A stretch of DNA of 64,000 nt from Streptosporangiaceae bacterium NEAU-GS5 (GTDB taxonomy: Bacteria; Actinomycetota; Actinomycetes; Streptosporangiales; Streptosporangiaceae), in assembly GCA_017592665.1 (NCBI GenBank), contig JAGFNW010000023.1, positions 87,444 through 151,443 on the forward strand. The letters are read 5' to 3'. This document shows, one piece after another, positions 27,522 through 36,400 of this stretch; the stretch's first letter is position 1, and each line of letters opens with the position of its first letter. The notes below the pieces were generated by a model. The model ran no database searches. It had not been told where the DNA came from and saw only the letters and a program-made list of their open reading frames with translations. A program made the translations under genes and the position numbers.

Positions 27522-29060
27522 GTGGGCGAATCCACCCTGCACGACCACCAGCCGTGGGATGAGGGCGACGCGATGAGCATGTCCTCAGTGGAGCCCGGCA
27601 CCCGGCTCGCCGACCGTTTCCGCCTGGAGGATCGCGTCAGCGAGTCCGGCGGCGTCACCTTGTGGAAGGCGATCGACGAGATCCTCGCCCGCCCGGTCGC
27701 CGTGCACACCTTCAACCCCGGCTTCGACCGGGTCACCGAAGTGGTGACGGCGGCACGCGCGGCGAGCCGGCTCACCGACCCGCGGCTGACCCAGGTTTTC
27801 GACGCGGCCAACGAAGACGGCACGGCCTATGTCGTGAGCGAGTGGGTGACGGGCGAGTCGCTCGAAGACCTGCTCGAGTCCGGGCCGATGGAGCCCGAGC
27901 GCGGCGCTGCCCTGGTGGCCGAGGCCGCCGAGGCGATGGCGCACGCCCACGACGCGGGGCTGGGCCACCTCGGCCTCGACCCAAGCCGGCTGATCTGGAC
28001 CTATGGCGGCACGGTCAAACTGCTGGGCGTGGCCGTCGACGCCGCGATCATGGGCGTGCGCAGCGACGACCCGACCGACGAGGACACCCGCGGCCTCGGC
28101 CTGCTGTTGTACGCGGCGCTGACCGGCCACTGGGCCGGAGAGGTCGAGTGCACGCTGCCACCCGCGCCGCTCGACGACGGCAGGCTCTGCACGCCGCGTC
28201 AGGTGACCGCGGGAGTGCCGGGATTCCTCGACGCGGTCACCATGCGGATCCTCGACCCGCGGCGCGGTCAGGAAGCGCTGACCACCCCGTCGGCCGTGGC
28301 CGAGGCGCTGTCCGACGTGCCGCGGCCGGCCCCGGTGCCGCCCGCCACGCATCCGCCCGCGATCAACCTGCACTCCGAGGCGCCGGACATCTTCGACCCC
28401 CGGCCGCCTCGCCCGGCGCAGCGACCGGCCCCGCAGGGTCCGCGGCAGCGCCCGAGCGCGTTCAACCGTGCCCTGGTGACCATCCTGGTGCTGCTGGTGA
28501 TGGCCGCCGTCGGCGTGGGCGCGTGGACGCTCGGCCGCAGCCTGGCCGGCGGGACGTCGGCCACCTCGCCTTCGGCCAGCACCTCGTCCGCGCCGTCGAA
28601 GTCGGCCAAGGCGCAGACCATCACGCCGGCGAGCGCGGCCGGCTTCGACCCGCTCGGCGACAACGAGGAGCGCAACGAGCTGGCCTCCCACGCGGTCGAC
28701 GGTCAGCCGTCCACCGAGTGGCACACCGAGTCCTACACCTCGCCCGAGTTCGGGCGGCTGAAGGACGGCGTCGGCCTGCTGCTCGACCTCGGCAAGGAGA
28801 TGCGGCTCAGCCAGGTGACGGTCGACTTCGGCGACCAGGGCGGCGGCGGCCAGGCCGAGCTCCGGGCCGGCACGTCGAACGAGGAGAGCGCGCTCAAGGC
28901 CGTCGGCGGGGCCAAGGAGGCGACCGGCACGGTCACCTTCGACGCCTCCAGCGCCGCCCCGAGCCGGTATGTCGTCATCTGGTTCACCAAGCTTCCGACG
29001 TACGAAGGGAAGTATCGAGGGACCATCTACGACCTGACCATCACCTCTCCGCAGGCGTGA
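27522..29060 (+). CDS. Membrane pseudokinase with C-terminal discoidin-like domain (MurJ partner)
   Basis: The protein is 512 residues. A kinase-like fold covers about residues 28-265 but lacks catalytic residues: the ATP-anchoring Lys is His62 (VAVH), the HRD-type loop reads GHLGLDPSRL (149-157), and no DFG follows KLLGVAVD. A Pro-rich linker leads to a membrane helix (ALVTILVLLVMAAVGVGAWTLG, about 317-338). The outer part (about 375-512) looks like a galactose-binding/discoidin module (NELASHAVDGQPSTEWHTES). In mycobacteria the equivalent pseudokinase is fused to MviN and binds FhaA after phosphorylation by PknB. A similar scaffold role is inferred. Confidence 0.85.
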   Translation: MGESTLHDHQPWDEGDAMSMSSVEPGTRLADRFRLEDRVSESGGVTLWKAIDEILARPVAVHTFNPGFDRVTEVVTAARAASRLTDPRLTQVFDAANEDGTAYVVSEWVTGESLEDLLESGPMEPERGAALVAEAAEAMAHAHDAGLGHLGLDPSRLIWTYGGTVKLLGVAVDAAIMGVRSDDPTDEDTRGLGLLLYAALTGHWAGEVECTLPPAPLDDGRLCTPRQVTAGVPGFLDAVTMRILDPRRGQEALTTPSAVAEALSDVPRPAPVPPATHPPAINLHSEAPDIFDPRPPRPAQRPAPQGPRQRPSAFNRALVTILVLLVMAAVGVGAWTLGRSLAGGTSATSPSASTSSAPSKSAKAQTITPASAAGFDPLGDNEERNELASHAVDGQPSTEWHTESYTSPEFGRLKDGVGLLLDLGKEMRLSQVTVDFGDQGGGGQAELRAGTSNEESALKAVGGAKEATGTVTFDASSAAPSRYVVIWFTKLPTYEGKYRGTIYDLTITSPQA

Positions 29061-29165
29061 TGACCAGCTGATCATGGCGATTTGATCTGGTTTACCCTGA
29101 GGAGAGACGTATGGTGGCAGCATTATGTGACGACGACGTGCCCACCTGAGGATCGGCAAAGCCTT

Positions 29166-29795
29166 GTGAACCTCCCTCCCGACCACCCGTCTCCGGCAGC
29201 GGCCCTCACCGACGCCGACCTCCTCACCCGCCACATCGCGGGTGATCAGGATGCGTTCAGTGAGATCGTCAAGCGACACCGCGACCGGATGTGGGCGGTC
29301 GCCCTGCGCACGCTGGGTGACCCGGACGAGGCGGCCGACGCCGTGCAGGACGCGTTCGTCTCCGCGTACCGCAAGGCCGAGAGCTTCCGCGGCGAGGCGG
29401 CCGTCACCACCTGGCTTCATCGCATCGTCGTCAACGCCTGTCTCGACCGGATGCGCCGCAGGTCCGTACGGCCCCTGGCGGACGACGAGCTGATCGACGT
29501 CGTCGAGCGGGACAGCCCGCTGCCCGACCACACTCTCGAGCGCGAGCTGTCCATGGAGGTCTCGGCCGCGCTCAAGCTGCTGCCGCCCGACCAGCGTGCC
29601 GCGCTCGTGCTCGTCGACATGATGGGTTACTCCGTCGAGGACGCGGCGGCCGTGCTGGGCGTTCCGGCGGGCACTGTGAAGAGCCGCTGCGCCCGAGGTA
29701 GAGCGAAGCTCGTCCCGATTCTTTCGCATCTGCGGAACCAATCAGACCTCACTCGCGTCTCATCCGCGAAGGGAGCAGAACTTCGTGACGGGTGA
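29166..29795 (+). CDS. sigM: ECF RNA polymerase sigma factor (SigM-like)
   Basis: From GTG 29166 it is 209 residues; the frame is open 28 codons further upstream, but the earlier part is not sigma-like. Region 2 is seen as FSEIVKRHRDRMWAVALRTLGDPDEAADAVQDAFVSAYRKAESFRGEAAVTTWLHRIVVNACLD, and region 4 as LPPDQRAALVLVDMMGYSVEDAAAVLGVPAGTVKSRCARGRAKL. Position (after the murJ block, before a zinc anti-sigma gene and trxBA) matches the mycobacterial sigM locus. It overlaps the anti-sigma gene by 11 bases, giving coupled translation. Its target genes cannot be read here, but an ECF-type promoter lies just before trxB. Confidence 0.9.
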   Translation: MNLPPDHPSPAAALTDADLLTRHIAGDQDAFSEIVKRHRDRMWAVALRTLGDPDEAADAVQDAFVSAYRKAESFRGEAAVTTWLHRIVVNACLDRMRRRSVRPLADDELIDVVERDSPLPDHTLERELSMEVSAALKLLPPDQRAALVLVDMMGYSVEDAAAVLGVPAGTVKSRCARGRAKLVPILSHLRNQSDLTRVSSAKGAELRDG

Positions 29796-30561
29796 CACGC
29801 ACTACGACCTGGAGACCTTGGCAGAGTTTGCGGAGGGGCTTCTCGACGACGCCTCGGCGCGCGGGATCCGCGAGCATCTCGCGGTCTGCGATCCGTGCGG
29901 TGAGGGTCTGGCCGATCTGTCGACGGTGCGCGAGCTTCTCGCCGCCGTGCCGACGCCTGCCATGCCGCTCGGCGTGGCCATGCGGATCGACCAGGCATTG
30001 GCCGCCGAACGCACGGTCCTGATCGAGCAGCCCGTCACGCTGGGTGTCGTGGACGACGATGGACAGGTCGTCCGCAAGCGTGCCGCACGCCGCCGCTGGG
30101 GCCTGCCGGTCGGCATGGCCGCGGCCGCCGCGGTCGTGGTGGGCTCGACCGCGATCGCCGCCAACGTGCTGCTGTCCGCGCAGGGCCCGACGGCCTCAGG
30201 GCCGGGTGAGGGGTCGGTCGCCGCCGCCCCGACCAAGACGCAGCAGCGCGCCGGCACGGCCGTCGCCATGTTCGCCAGCGGCCACAACTACACCAGCAAA
30301 GAGCTGAGCGGCCCGCTGGTCGACTACTTCAGCGCCGCGCCCGGCAACTACGGCAGCGCCGAAGACCTCGACAGCTGCGTCAAGCGCCGCTCCAGCCAGC
30401 TGAACCGCAGGCCCATCGCGGTCGACAAGGCGCAGTACAACGGCAACGAAGCGACGATCATGGTCTTCTGGAAGGACCAGGTCCGCAACACCGTCCAGGT
30501 CGTCGTCGTCGACTCGGCCTGCAAGTCGCTGCGCAAGGCCGCGACCGCCGCCTGGAAGTAG
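29785..30561 (+). CDS. rsmA: Membrane anti-sigma factor with zinc-binding ZAS motif
   Basis: A 258-residue protein. The N-terminal cytoplasmic domain carries H31-x3-C35-x2-C38 (HLAVCDPC), the ZAS anti-sigma zinc motif that can be thiol-sensitive. One membrane helix follows (LPVGMAAAAAVVVGSTAIAANVLL), and the C-terminal part (about 150-258) is outside the cell with a Tyr/Asn-rich segment and two Cys. It should bind and restrain the ECF sigma factor encoded just upstream. Start is GTG within the sigma gene end. The paired position before trxB is conserved in mycobacteria (sigM-rsmA-trxB2). Confidence 0.85.
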   Translation: MTGDTHYDLETLAEFAEGLLDDASARGIREHLAVCDPCGEGLADLSTVRELLAAVPTPAMPLGVAMRIDQALAAERTVLIEQPVTLGVVDDDGQVVRKRAARRRWGLPVGMAAAAAVVVGSTAIAANVLLSAQGPTASGPGEGSVAAAPTKTQQRAGTAVAMFASGHNYTSKELSGPLVDYFSAAPGNYGSAEDLDSCVKRRSSQLNRRPIAVDKAQYNGNEATIMVFWKDQVRNTVQVVVVDSACKSLRKAATAAWK

Positions 30562-30569
30562 CGTTTCCG

Positions 30570-30595
30570 GGAATCGTTCACGCCTAGGATCTGTT
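30570..30595 (+). promoter_or_regulatory. ECF/SigR-type promoter upstream of trxB
   Basis: GGAAT (30570-30574), exactly 18 bases, then GTT (30593-30595) matches the Streptomyces SigR consensus GGAAT-N18-GTT, known to drive trxBA during thiol oxidation. A TAGGAT (30585-30590) inside the spacer could be a housekeeping -10 element. The start codon is 35 bases downstream. Confidence 0.75.
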
Positions 30596-30629
30596 GACGC
30601 CACTGGCAACAGAGGGGAAGGCAAAAGGC

Positions 30630-31568
30630 GTGAGCGACGTCCGTAATGTGATCATCATCGGGTCCGGCCCTGCGGGCTACACCGCGGCCGTTTACTCGGC
30701 GCGCGCGGATCTCCGACCGCTGATCTTCGAGGGTTCGGTCACCGCCGGTGGCGCGCTCATGAACACCACCGACGTGGAGAACTTTCCCGGATTCCCGGAC
30801 GGGATCCTGGGTCCTGAGCTGATGGACAGCCTGCGCAAGCAGGCCGAGCGGTTCGGCGCCGAGCTGATCGCCGACGACGTGATCGAGGTCGACCTGGCCG
30901 CCACTCCCAAGGTGGTCAAGACCCACAGCGGCACGTTCTATGCGCACTCGGTCATCCTCGCGATGGGCTCGGGCTACCGCGAGCTGGGCCTGCACAACGA
31001 GAAGCGGCTGTCCGGCCACGGCGTGTCCTGGTGTGCCACCTGTGACGGCTTCTTCTTCCGCGACAAGGACATCGTGGTCGTCGGCGGCGGCGACACGGCC
31101 ATGGAAGAGGCCACGTTCCTGACCCGGTTCGCCAAGTCCGTGACCGTGATCCACCGGCGCGACCAGCTGCGGGCCAGCAAGATCATGCAGGACCGGGCGT
31201 TCGCGAACGAGAAGATCCGCTTCGTCTGGGACAGCGAGGTCGTCGAGATCCACGGCGAGCAGAAGGTCACCGGCGTGCGCCTGCGCAACCGGAAGACGGG
31301 CGAGGAGACCGAGCTCGAGGCCTCCGGCCTGTTCGTCGCGATCGGCCACGACCCGCGCACGGAGCTGGTGAAGGGCCAGGTCGACCTGGACCCCGAGGGA
31401 TACATCCTCACCGCGGCGCCGACGACCCGCACCAACCTCGACGGCGTGTTCGCGGCGGGCGACGTCGTCGACCACACCTACCGCCAGGCCGTCACGGCCG
31501 CGGGCACGGGCTGCGCCGCCTCGCTCGACGCCGAGCGCTGGCTGGCCGACCACGGCACCAACCACTAG
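30630..31568 (+). CDS. trxB: Thioredoxin reductase
   Basis: From GTG 30630 (AGGGGAAGG ribosome-binding site) it is 312 residues. The FAD loop is [21 protein letters not shown], the redox pair is in [10 protein letters not shown], the NADPH loop is [22 protein letters not shown], and [23 protein letters not shown] closes the FAD site. It moves electrons from NADPH to thioredoxin in the cytoplasm. trxA follows 19 bases after the stop. Both genes sit behind an ECF-type promoter and after the sigma/anti-sigma pair. Confidence 0.97.
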   Translation: MSDVRNVIIIGSGPAGYTAAVYSARADLRPLIFEGSVTAGGALMNTTDVENFPGFPDGILGPELMDSLRKQAERFGAELIADDVIEVDLAATPKVVKTHSGTFYAHSVILAMGSGYRELGLHNEKRLSGHGVSWCATCDGFFFRDKDIVVVGGGDTAMEEATFLTRFAKSVTVIHRRDQLRASKIMQDRAFANEKIRFVWDSEVVEIHGEQKVTGVRLRNRKTGEETELEASGLFVAIGHDPRTELVKGQVDLDPEGYILTAAPTTRTNLDGVFAAGDVVDHTYRQAVTAAGTGCAASLDAERWLADHGTNH

Positions 31569-31587
31569 ATCCATGACAAGGGGAGAA

Positions 31588-31911
31588 ATGGGCGCCATCA
31601 AGAGCGTGACCGACGCCGACTTCGACAGCGAGGTCCTCAAGAACGACAAGGTCGTGCTGGTCGACTTCTGGGCCGAGTGGTGTGGCCCGTGCCGTCAGGT
31701 CGCGCCGATTCTGGAGGAGATCGCGGCGGAGCAGGCCGACAAGCTGACCGTCGTCAAGCTCAACGTCGACGAGAATCCCCAGACTGCTCGAAACTATGAC
31801 GTACTCCAGATTCCAACTCTGAACGTCTATAAAGGTGGAGAGGTTGTGAAGCAGATCATCGGCGCTCGGCCGAAGGCCATGCTGCTCCGCGACCTCGAGG
31901 GGATCATCTAA
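31588..31911 (+). CDS. trxA: Thioredoxin
   Basis: The 107-residue protein reads MGAIKSVTDADFDSEVL, then VVLVDFWAEWCGPCRQVAPILEEIA with the WCGPC active site, the cis-Pro in QIPTLNVYKGGEVV and a closing helix. It is a full-length classical thioredoxin. The start at 31588 is preferred over an ATG five codons earlier because AAGGGGAG ends just before it. A run of less GC-rich codons near 31780-31840 stands out from the surrounding DNA. A strong terminator lies 65 bases downstream. Confidence 0.97.
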   Translation: MGAIKSVTDADFDSEVLKNDKVVLVDFWAEWCGPCRQVAPILEEIAAEQADKLTVVKLNVDENPQTARNYDVLQIPTLNVYKGGEVVKQIIGARPKAMLLRDLEGII

Positions 31912-31975
31912 CTCGTCCCCCCTGCGGCTTGGCGAGCCGTACTTCCGCTCTTCCCTGAGCGGCACCCCACCCTAC

Positions 31976-32010
31976 GGAAAAGCCCCCTCGGCTCGTGAGG
32001 GGGCTTTTCC
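31976..32010. terminator. Rho-independent terminator of trxBA
   Basis: GGAAAAGCCCCCTC (31976-31989) pairs with GAGGGGGCTTTTCC (31997-32010) as a perfect 14-bp stem around a seven-base loop. The stem ends in T-runs on both strands, so it can also stop the convergent acetyltransferase transcript. Confidence 0.92.
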
Positions 32011-32067
32011 ATGTGCCCGGACGCCCTGCCCTGGCAAAGGGCGCTCAGACGGGCTCCTCGGAAGCCT

Positions 32068-32703
32068 TCAGACGGGCCGCAGAGCCCGCTCAGGGCTCAT
32101 GGAGCCCAGGAGACGCTCAAGGGCCACCTCGACGTCCTCACGCCACGACACGGCCGATTTGAGCTCCAGCCGCAGCCGTGGGAAGCGCAGATGCGGCCGG
32201 ACCGTCTTGAAACCGACCGCGAGCAGATAGTCGGCCGGCAGCAGGCACCCCGGCGCCTCCCACTTCAGGTCGCCGAACGCCTCGATCGCCTTGACGCCGC
32301 GCCGGGTCAGATCCTTGGCGATGCCCTGGACCAGCATCCGGCCCAGCCCGCCGCCCGAGAACTCCGGGATGATGTGCGCCGTCATCAACAGCACCGCGTC
32401 AGAGCTCACCGGACTGGTGGGGAACGCGACCGACCGCGGCACGTAGAGCGGTGGAGCATACAGGACGTAGCCGGCGGCCACGCCGTCGACGTACGCGACC
32501 TTTCCGCAGCTCCCCCAGTCGAGCAGGGTCGCGGAGATCCACGCCTCCTTCTCCAGCGCCGGATCCCCCGCCTGCACGGCCCGCTCGCCACCCATCGGGT
32601 CGAGCTCCCAGAACACGCACTGCCGGCACCGGCGAGGCAGATCGTCGAGGTTGTCGAGAGTGACGTTCGCCAGCCGACGTGACACGAGATGCCCCAAATC
32701 CAC
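32068..32703 (-). CDS. GNAT family N-acetyltransferase
   Basis: From GTG 32703 the protein is 211 residues. An unusual N-terminal Cys pair (RRCRQCVFWELDP) precedes the acetyltransferase core: WISATLLDWGSCGKVAYVDGVAAGYVLYAP, then LLMTAHIIPEFSGGGLGRMLVQGIAKDLTRRGVKAIEAFG, which is the acetyl-CoA binding segment. The substrate is unknown. The gene is convergent with trxA and divergent from the aminotransferase, a position conserved in several actinomycetes. The reverse frame opposite the aminotransferase stays open for more than a kilobase upstream but is a shadow, not part of this protein. Confidence 0.82.
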   Translation of the reverse strand: MDLGHLVSRRLANVTLDNLDDLPRRCRQCVFWELDPMGGERAVQAGDPALEKEAWISATLLDWGSCGKVAYVDGVAAGYVLYAPPLYVPRSVAFPTSPVSSDAVLLMTAHIIPEFSGGGLGRMLVQGIAKDLTRRGVKAIEAFGDLKWEAPGCLLPADYLLAVGFKTVRPHLRFPRLRLELKSAVSWREDVEVALERLLGSMSPERALRPV

Positions 32704-32841
32704 GATGGAACCAATCCCCCAGGTGGCATCGTAGCGCCCGGCTCCGTTCCGGCAGCGGACATCCCTCGGGGGAGTAGTCGAGTGTGAGGAGGCGTAGATG
32801 CTGCCGTAGGCTGGTTTTCCGGCTACGAACGGAGGTGGACC

Positions 32842-34167
32842 GTGACGGAAGAGCTCGATCACGGTCGGACGGGCGTGACCCACGGGTCGCGCATTGACGC
32901 TTACGTCGATCGGTATGCCGCACGAGCTACCGGGATGGTCGCCTCCGAGATCCGAGCTCTGTTCGCCGTCGCCTCGAGACCCGAGGTGGTCTCGCTCGGC
33001 AGCGGCATGCCGTATATCACCGCGCTCCCCCTCGACGTCGTCGGAGAGCTGGTCGCCGACCTGGTCGCCCGGCAGGGGACGGTCGCCCTGCAGTACGGCG
33101 GCGGCCTCGGCGACGAGGCCCTGCGCGAGCAGATCTGCACCGTCATGAGCATCGAGGGCATCGAGTCCGTCCCCGACGACATCATGGTCACCGTCGGTTC
33201 CCAGCAGGCGCTCGACCTGATCACGCGCATCTTCATCGACCCCGGCGACATCGTGCTCAGCGAAGGCCCGTCCTACGCGGGCGCGCTCGGCACCTTCGCC
33301 GCCTACCAGGCGAAGGTCGTCCACATCGCCATGGACGACCAGGGCATCATTCCCGAAGCCCTGGCGCAGACCATCTACGCGCTGCGCGCCGCCGGCAGCA
33401 GGATGAAGTTCCTCTACACGATCCCGACGTTCCAAAATCCGTCCGGCGTCACGCTCAACGAGGTCAGACGGCTGCAGGTGCTCGAGATCTGCCAGCGGGC
33501 CGGGCTTTTGGTCGTGGAGGACAATCCGTACGGGCTGCTCGGATTCGAGCGCGAGCCGCTGCGCGCCATGCGGGCCAGCAACCCCGAGGGGGTGGTCTAC
33601 CTCGGCTCGTTCTCCAAGACGCTGGCCCCCGGATTCCGGGTCGGCTGGGCGCTCGCGCCGCGGCCCATCCTCGACAAGCTCGTGCTCGCCATGGAGTCGG
33701 CCGTGCTGTCGCACTCGGCGTTCACCCAGCTCGCGGTCCGCGAATACCTGCGCACCCAGCCGTGGCGTGAGCAGATCAAGGCCTTCCGCGAGCTCTACCG
33801 CGAGCGCCGCGACGCCATGCTCGGCGCGCTCGACGTGCAGATGCCCGACGGATGCGCCTGGACCAAGCCCGGCGGCGGCTTCTTCGTGTGGATGACCCTC
33901 CCCGAAGGGCTGAATTCCAAGGCCATGCTGCCGCAGGCCATCGACAAGCGCGTCGCGTACGTGCCGGGCACCGGCTTCTACGCCGACGGCGGCGGCACCC
34001 GCCACATGCGCCTGTCGTACTGCTACCCGCAGCCCGACCGCATCCGCGAAGGTGTGCGGCGGCTGGCCGGCGTCATCGAGGAGGAGCTGCGCACCCGCGA
34101 CACCTTCGGCACGGGCATGGTCCCCGGTCACGGGGGGGTCGACACTCCGGGGCCCGACCTCGCCTGA
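32842..34167 (+). CDS. PLP-dependent aminotransferase (class I/II fold)
   Basis: The 441-residue protein begins at GTG 32842 after GGAGGTGG. It shows RALFAVASRPEVVSLGSGMPYI, ALQYGGGLGDEALREQI, VTVGSQQALDLITRIFIDPGDIVLSEGPSYAGAL, FLYTIPTFQNPSG, LLVVEDNPYG and the PLP-lysine motif YLGSFSKTLAPGFRVGW. This is the layout of 2-aminoadipate/aromatic aminotransferases and MocR cores, here without a DNA-binding domain. The amino donor and acceptor are not known. A TAGGCT (32807-32812) -10 element lies 30 bases upstream. It precedes a ligase gene by 36 bases and may be in an amino-acid or wall-precursor unit. Confidence 0.88.
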   Translation: MTEELDHGRTGVTHGSRIDAYVDRYAARATGMVASEIRALFAVASRPEVVSLGSGMPYITALPLDVVGELVADLVARQGTVALQYGGGLGDEALREQICTVMSIEGIESVPDDIMVTVGSQQALDLITRIFIDPGDIVLSEGPSYAGALGTFAAYQAKVVHIAMDDQGIIPEALAQTIYALRAAGSRMKFLYTIPTFQNPSGVTLNEVRRLQVLEICQRAGLLVVEDNPYGLLGFEREPLRAMRASNPEGVVYLGSFSKTLAPGFRVGWALAPRPILDKLVLAMESAVLSHSAFTQLAVREYLRTQPWREQIKAFRELYRERRDAMLGALDVQMPDGCAWTKPGGGFFVWMTLPEGLNSKAMLPQAIDKRVAYVPGTGFYADGGGTRHMRLSYCYPQPDRIREGVRRLAGVIEEELRTRDTFGTGMVPGHGGVDTPGPDLA

Positions 34168-34190
34168 CGCTGAGGTAGTTCTGGGAGGAC

Positions 34191-34196
34191 TAGGCT
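34191..34196 (+). promoter_or_regulatory. -10 element of a probable leaderless promoter for the ddl-like gene
   Basis: TAGGCT ends seven bases before the ATG at 34204, with no ribosome-binding site between. The spacing matches that at nfo. Confidence 0.55.
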
Positions 34197-34203
34197 GGTC
34201 GGC

Positions 34204-35154
34204 ATGAGCGACCTAGGGCATGTGCTCATTCTGGCCGGCGGGCTCTCCTATGAGCGGGAGGTCTCCCTCCGGTCCGGCCGTCGCGTGGCAGAAGTGCTGC
34301 GCGCGGCCGGCGTCGATGTCGAGACCCGCGACACCGACGCCTCCCTCGTGCCCAGCGTCCTCGCCGACCCGCCGGACGCCGCCTTCGTGACCCTGCACGG
34401 CGGCGCCGGCGAAGACGGCGCCATCCGATCCGTCCTCGAACTGCTCGGCATCCCCTACGTCGGGGCCGCCCCCGACGCCTGCCGGGTCGCGTTCGAGAAG
34501 CCGACCGCCAAGGCCGTCGTCCGGTCGTGGGGGCTCAACACGCCCGACTCGGTCGCCCTGCCCAAGGAGACCTTCCACGACCTCGGCGCCTCGGCCGTGC
34601 TCGGCCGCATCGTCGACCAGCTCGGCCTGCCCCTGTTCGTCAAGCCGTCGCGGGGCGGGTCGGCGCTCGGCGCGTCCATCGTCCGCTCCGCCGAGGAACT
34701 TCCCGCCGCCATGGTCGGATGCTTCGCGTACGGCGACACGGCGCTGATCGAGAAATACATCGAGGGGGTCGAGGTCTCGGTCTCCGTGGTCGACCTCGGA
34801 GACGGCCCCATCGCGCTGCCGCCCGTCGAAATCGTCCCCGTCGGGGGTGTGTACGACTATGCGGCCCGCTACACCGCCGGCCACACCGAGTTCTTCGCCC
34901 CGGCCCGGCTGACCGACGACGTCACCCAGGCCTGCCTGGCCATGGCCGTCGCCGCCCACTCCGCCCTCGGCCTGCGCGACCTGTCCCGCACCGACCTCAT
35001 CGTCGACGAGGCCGGCAAGCCGTGGTTCCTCGAAGTCAACGTCGCCCCCGGCATGACCGAGACCTCACTGCTCCCCATGGCCGCCGAAGCCGACGGCCGC
35101 GACCTCGGCATGCTCTGCAAAGGCCTCCTCGAAATCGCCACCGCCCGCCGCTGA
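34204..35154 (+). CDS. D-alanine--D-alanine ligase family protein (ATP-grasp)
   Basis: The 316-residue protein begins HVLILAGGLSYEREVSLRSGRRVAEVLRAAG and has VTLHGGAGEDGAIRSVLELLGIPYVG, the Ddl N-domain. The ATP-grasp is seen in LFVKPSRGGSALGAS, IEKYIEGVEVSVSVVD and the metal-binding end WFLEVNVAPGMTETSLLPMAAE. It would join two D-Ala (or D-Ala with another residue) for peptidoglycan precursors in the cytoplasm. It is somewhat shorter than the usual 340-370 residues of main Ddl enzymes, so this may be a second ligase; a canonical ddl is not in the window. Confidence 0.85.
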   Translation: MSDLGHVLILAGGLSYEREVSLRSGRRVAEVLRAAGVDVETRDTDASLVPSVLADPPDAAFVTLHGGAGEDGAIRSVLELLGIPYVGAAPDACRVAFEKPTAKAVVRSWGLNTPDSVALPKETFHDLGASAVLGRIVDQLGLPLFVKPSRGGSALGASIVRSAEELPAAMVGCFAYGDTALIEKYIEGVEVSVSVVDLGDGPIALPPVEIVPVGGVYDYAARYTAGHTEFFAPARLTDDVTQACLAMAVAAHSALGLRDLSRTDLIVDEAGKPWFLEVNVAPGMTETSLLPMAAEADGRDLGMLCKGLLEIATARR

Positions 35155-35362
35155 CCACCGCCGCCCCTGGCCGCACCGACGAGCGCGGACAACCGCCGCC
35201 GCCCTGGCCGCGCAGATGACCACCGACGACCGTCGCCATTTTGGCAGCGCGGGATGACCCACCGACGACGCCGATGACCGTCACCACTCTGGCGGCGCTT
35301 GTCGCCGGCCTCGCCGGCCTCGCCGAGGCTGAGGCCGGTGATCGCTACCGCACGCCGATGAC

Positions 35363-35368
35363 TACGCT
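35363..35368 (+). promoter_or_regulatory. -10 element of a probable leaderless promoter for the aldolase-family gene
   Basis: TACGCT ends six bases before the GTG at 35375 and there is no ribosome-binding site in between. The 220 bases upstream (35155-35374) hold short degenerate repeats of the ATGACCACCGACGA type and no gene that I can support. Confidence 0.5.
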
Positions 35369-35374
35369 GACGGA

Positions 35375-36400
35375 GTGACCAAAAGCTTCGGAAGCGACAA
35401 CCACGCCGGCGTGCACCCCGCAGTGCTCGACGCCATCGTCGCCGCCAACGCCGGCGACGCCATGCCCTATGGAGCCGACCCCTGGACATCGGCCATGGAA
35501 GACGCCTTCCGCCACGCGTTCGGCCCGTCCGCCCACGCGTACGCGATGTTCAACGGCACTGGAGCCAACGTCGTCGGGCTGGGACTGCTGCTGGCCCGGC
35601 CGTATGAGGCCGTCCTCTGCCCGGCGCCCGCCCACATCTACACGCACGAGGCCGGCGCCTCCGAGCGCGTGCTCGGCGTACGCCTTGTGCCAGTGCCTAC
35701 GGACGATGGGAAGATCACGCCCGAGTCGCTGGCCGGGCAATTGCACGGACTCGGGGACGAACATGAGGTGCAGCCGAAGGTAGTGTCGATCTCGCAGGTG
35801 ACCGAATGCGGGACTGTGTACACCCCCGGCGAGATCGGCGCCCTCGCCGACTTCGCCCACGGGCACGGCATGTATCTCCACATGGACGGCGCCCGCCTCG
35901 CCAACGCCGCGGCTTACCTGGGGTGTTCGCTCCGCGAGACGACGGCTGACGTGGGAGTCGACGTGTTGTCCTTCGGCGGGACGAAAAACGGTGCCCTGGG
36001 CGCGGAAGCCCTCGTCGTATTCTCGCCTGAACTGGCCGGGGCAACGCGCTTCCTGCGCAAGCAGGGGATGCAACTGTCATCGAAGATGCGCTTCGTGTCA
36101 GTGCAGCTTACGGCCCTGCTCACGGACGACCTCTGGCGCACGGCCGCTGCTCACGCCAACGCCATGGCCTTCCGCCTCGCCGACGGCATCCGCGACCTGG
36201 TCACCTTCCGCTACGCCGTCCAGTCGAACGCCATCTTCCCCGTGCTGCCACGCGAAGTGATCGAGTCCCTGCAGCAGCGATTCACCTTCCACACATGGAG
36301 CGAGACGGAATCAGTCGTCCGCCTCATGACCGCTTTCGACACCACCTCCGAAGACGTAGACCACTTCGCCACCGCCATCCGCACCACCCTCAAGCCCTAA
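35375..36400 (+). CDS. Threonine aldolase family protein (beta-eliminating lyase)
   Basis: A 341-residue PLP enzyme. It has SFGSDNHAGVHPAVLDAI, YAMFNGTGANVVGLGLLL, APAHIYTHEAGASERVLG and the PLP-lysine region VDVLSFGGTKNGALGAEALVVF. This fits low-specificity L-threonine aldolase, which splits threonine to glycine and acetaldehyde. The start is GTG 35375 with a -10-like TACGCT six bases before it. The last 28 bases before the final codons (36366-36393) reappear exactly, inverted, at 42737-42764, so the 3' end of this gene lies inside the duplicated segment described separately. Confidence 0.88.
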   Translation: MTKSFGSDNHAGVHPAVLDAIVAANAGDAMPYGADPWTSAMEDAFRHAFGPSAHAYAMFNGTGANVVGLGLLLARPYEAVLCPAPAHIYTHEAGASERVLGVRLVPVPTDDGKITPESLAGQLHGLGDEHEVQPKVVSISQVTECGTVYTPGEIGALADFAHGHGMYLHMDGARLANAAAYLGCSLRETTADVGVDVLSFGGTKNGALGAEALVVFSPELAGATRFLRKQGMQLSSKMRFVSVQLTALLTDDLWRTAAAHANAMAFRLADGIRDLVTFRYAVQSNAIFPVLPREVIESLQQRFTFHTWSETESVVRLMTAFDTTSEDVDHFATAIRTTLKP

